In this document: piece after piece, positions 62,533-64,000 of the stretch
Layout of the letters: each line of letters begins with the position of its first letter
Position numbering within the stretch: position 1 is the first letter of the stretch
Origin: Calothrix sp. PCC 7716
Lineage (GTDB): Bacteria; Cyanobacteriota; Cyanobacteriia; Cyanobacteriales; Nostocaceae
Assembly (NCBI RefSeq): GCF_019977735.1
Contig: NZ_AP025018.1
Location: forward strand, 8,560,580-8,624,579
Length of the DNA stretch: 64,000 nucleotides
Direction: 5' to 3'
Program-made: the position numbers and the translations under genes
The notes under the pieces: model-generated
What the model was told of the DNA's origin: nothing
The model's database searches: none
The model's input: the letters and a program-made list of their open reading frames with translations, nothing else

Positions 62533-64000
62533 ATGGCTTTGTCCGACCGTTCGTTTATAATTCACGTTAGACTTGCATCTGACCACCCAGAGTTGTTGAA
62601 AGGGTTAGATGTTTGGTTACAATTAGGTCTAATTTCTGACTCTCAAGTTAGGTTAATATGCCGAGAGTATTGTGCTTGTACTTTGCCATTACAGGCAGCG
62701 CACGAACCTGTAGAGGTAACTAATAATATACAGCAAAGGTTAGTTGAGGTAGCTCCGGCGCCTTCAACGTCTTTGCAACCAGAACCGCAAACTGAAAAAG
62801 AACCGGGTTTTGTCACTAGTATGGTTCAGTCTTTGATGGCTGAACTTAGTGTACGCTGGTTATTGTTTTTGGGGATGTTTTTGGTTGTTGTTTCATCGGG
62901 GTTACTTGCTGGTAGTCAGTGGGATAGGTTTCCTGCTGCTGGACAGTATGGAGTGTTGTTTGCTTATACACTTAGCTTTTTCGGCGCCAGTTTTTGGGCA
63001 GGCAAGCAGTCTAGTTTAAGCTTAACTGCAACTGCTTTGTTAGTTGTCACACAGTTATTAATACCCGTTAATTTTTGGGCAATAGATGGGTTTAAACTGT
63101 GGCAATCTGGAACTGATGTTATTTTTGCTGTGATTGCGTCAGTTATTTTGACGATGATTACTATATTAATTGGTAACAGCCATTTATTTATTGCCAATTT
63201 GCCAAATGTTAATTTAAGGCGCCTTCAAATATTAGGGTTGTCATATTTACATTCAGGGTGGAGTATATCAGGGTTTCCTTTGGTAGCAGTTTATATCGGA
63301 ATGATTGGGACTAGTCTTTTAACTGTATATCAAACGCTATATAAACCAGACGAGAATAGTAAACAAACTACTACGCAAATTAATCTACCTGTATCTGTAA
63401 TTATTTACTCATTATTATTACTCTTATTTAGAGCTATATTTGTCGTCGGTATTGATATTACCTTATTAGGGTTGGCAATTGGAATTTGCGGATGGTTAGC
63501 TGTTTGGTTATCGATGCGAGACTCAGATAATATTCAAAGTACTGGCTGGCAATTCGCTGGCGCCACGTTATTATTTATAGGTTGGGCAGTTTCGGTAATA
63601 ACACATCCTGTACAAGCACTCGCTGTAAGTGGTTTAAGTTTATGGTATTTTTGGCACCGTTTAGAGTTATATAGTTATAATTTTGATTACGCTGCTGTTT
63701 TTACAATTGGATTACAAGCTAATTGGCTGTTATGGAGAATTATTCCAGCAAGCGTGAGAAGCAACCTACTCGTAATAGTAACTTCAGTTACTAACAACCA
63801 TGAGTGGGTACTATTAAGCTTAGGATTATTTCCTTATTTAATAGGAATGATAGCAGTAACTGAGTATTTACGTACCATTAATAAGTTGAAAGTCGCGAAG
63901 TTTGGAGAAGCTATTAATTTATGCTTTGGAGTCATCCTTGCTTCTATTAGCTTTTATTATCCAGCTATACGTTCTTTAAACTTGTTATTAAACACCTTTA
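62533..64000 (+). CDS. Large multi-pass membrane protein, DUF2157-like (runs off the right edge)
   Basis: Starts at ATG 62533 and is open to the end of the window (489 codons so far). Residues 1-95 are cytoplasmic (MALSDRSFIIHVRLASDHPE, LEKGLDVWLQLGLISDSQV-like text) with a Pro/Gln/Glu-rich linker. From about 110 many hydrophobic helices follow in quick succession (RWLLFLGMFLVVVSSGLLAG, TQLLIPVNFWAI, DVIFAVIASVILTMITILIG). The domain order (short helical N-terminus, linker, then more than ten helices) fits the large DUF2157-like cyanobacterial membrane proteins. The function is unknown. The 3' end and any downstream partner lie outside the window. Confidence 0.75.
   Translation, partial: MALSDRSFIIHVRLASDHPELLKGLDVWLQLGLISDSQVRLICREYCACTLPLQAAHEPVEVTNNIQQRLVEVAPAPSTSLQPEPQTEKEPGFVTSMVQSLMAELSVRWLLFLGMFLVVVSSGLLAGSQWDRFPAAGQYGVLFAYTLSFFGASFWAGKQSSLSLTATALLVVTQLLIPVNFWAIDGFKLWQSGTDVIFAVIASVILTMITILIGNSHLFIANLPNVNLRRLQILGLSYLHSGWSISGFPLVAVYIGMIGTSLLTVYQTLYKPDENSKQTTTQINLPVSVIIYSLLLLLFRAIFVVGIDITLLGLAIGICGWLAVWLSMRDSDNIQSTGWQFAGATLLFIGWAVSVITHPVQALAVSGLSLWYFWHRLELYSYNFDYAAVFTIGLQANWLLWRIIPASVRSNLLVIVTSVTNNHEWVLLSLGLFPYLIGMIAVTEYLRTINKLKVAKFGEAINLCFGVILASISFYYPAIRSLNLLLNTF

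Noticed and set aside
1-64000. HIP1 (GCGATCGC) repeats
   Set aside because: I looked for the usual cyanobacterial octamer and did not see any; GGCGCC is the abundant palindrome instead.

Overview
The window reads as chromosomal DNA of a filamentous, probably heterocyst-forming cyanobacterium (order Nostocales, Calothrix/Rivularia/Nostoc-like). The evidence is photosystem II genes psbN and psbH, an LL-diaminopimelate aminotransferase of cyanobacterial type, a low-GC genome with long AT-rich spacers, tandem heptanucleotide repeats of the kind described in Calothrix and Nostoc, and many multi-domain sensor kinases. I saw no HIP1 octamer (GCGATCGC). The palindrome GGCGCC instead occurs about 84 times by eye, against about 3 to 5 expected by chance.

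Layout. 1-9.8 kb: minus-strand two-component genes (a response regulator running off the left edge and four sensor or hybrid kinases). The last kinase, a CHASE3-PAS-GAF-PAS kinase, is split by an IS4-family element (7545-9336, 7-bp target duplication). An ISL3-family element (9825-11260, 8-bp target duplication) sits directly in front of its start codon. 11.4-25.3 kb: a minus-strand cluster of exported proteins: a DUF11-repeat protein, a small DUF11 protein, a DUF11/SdrD-like protein, a 1264-residue outer-membrane barrel candidate, a beta-helix protein and an SdrD-like protein. The middle genes overlap by 4 bp; the last gene is broken by a 199-bp deletion inside an internal duplication. 25.8-29.0 kb: FAD monooxygenase, WecG/TagA glycosyltransferase and an alpha/alpha-barrel protein. 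29.6-39.4 kb: mostly housekeeping (dapL, HMA2-like protein, SNF2 helicase plus SWIM protein, tRNA-Ala, hisF, ruvB, TPR protein). 39.6-42.7 kb: a small glycosyltransferase island with a broken paralogue, a GT1 and a GT11. 42.8-49.4 kb: CHAD, DUF3616, DUF5684, an ABC exporter and a PEP-CTERM-like protein. 49.4-51.2 kb: psbN, psbH, a TatA-type gene and pth. 51.3-58.1 kb: pentapeptide protein, a three-gene envelope-stress-like module and a polyamine-type ABC transporter (potA-potD-potB order) with heptamer repeats in its spacers. 58.9-64 kb: cytochrome b561, a disordered protein, a radical SAM SplB-like protein, a frameshifted Rpn-family gene and a large membrane protein running off the right edge.

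The window is rich in small repeats. I could define a miniature element with a 17-bp terminal inverted repeat and 10-bp direct repeat (22497-22675), a 77-bp palindromic element at a stop codon (25724-25800), several other inverted-repeat elements, and a family of short palindromes that always lie just 3' of genes. The best candidate for an undescribed functional system is the surface-protein cluster at 11.4-25.3 kb. The best-supported evolutionary observations are the doubly hit sensor kinase, whose ancestral 916-residue reading frame can be restored exactly on paper, and the GGCGCC excess.
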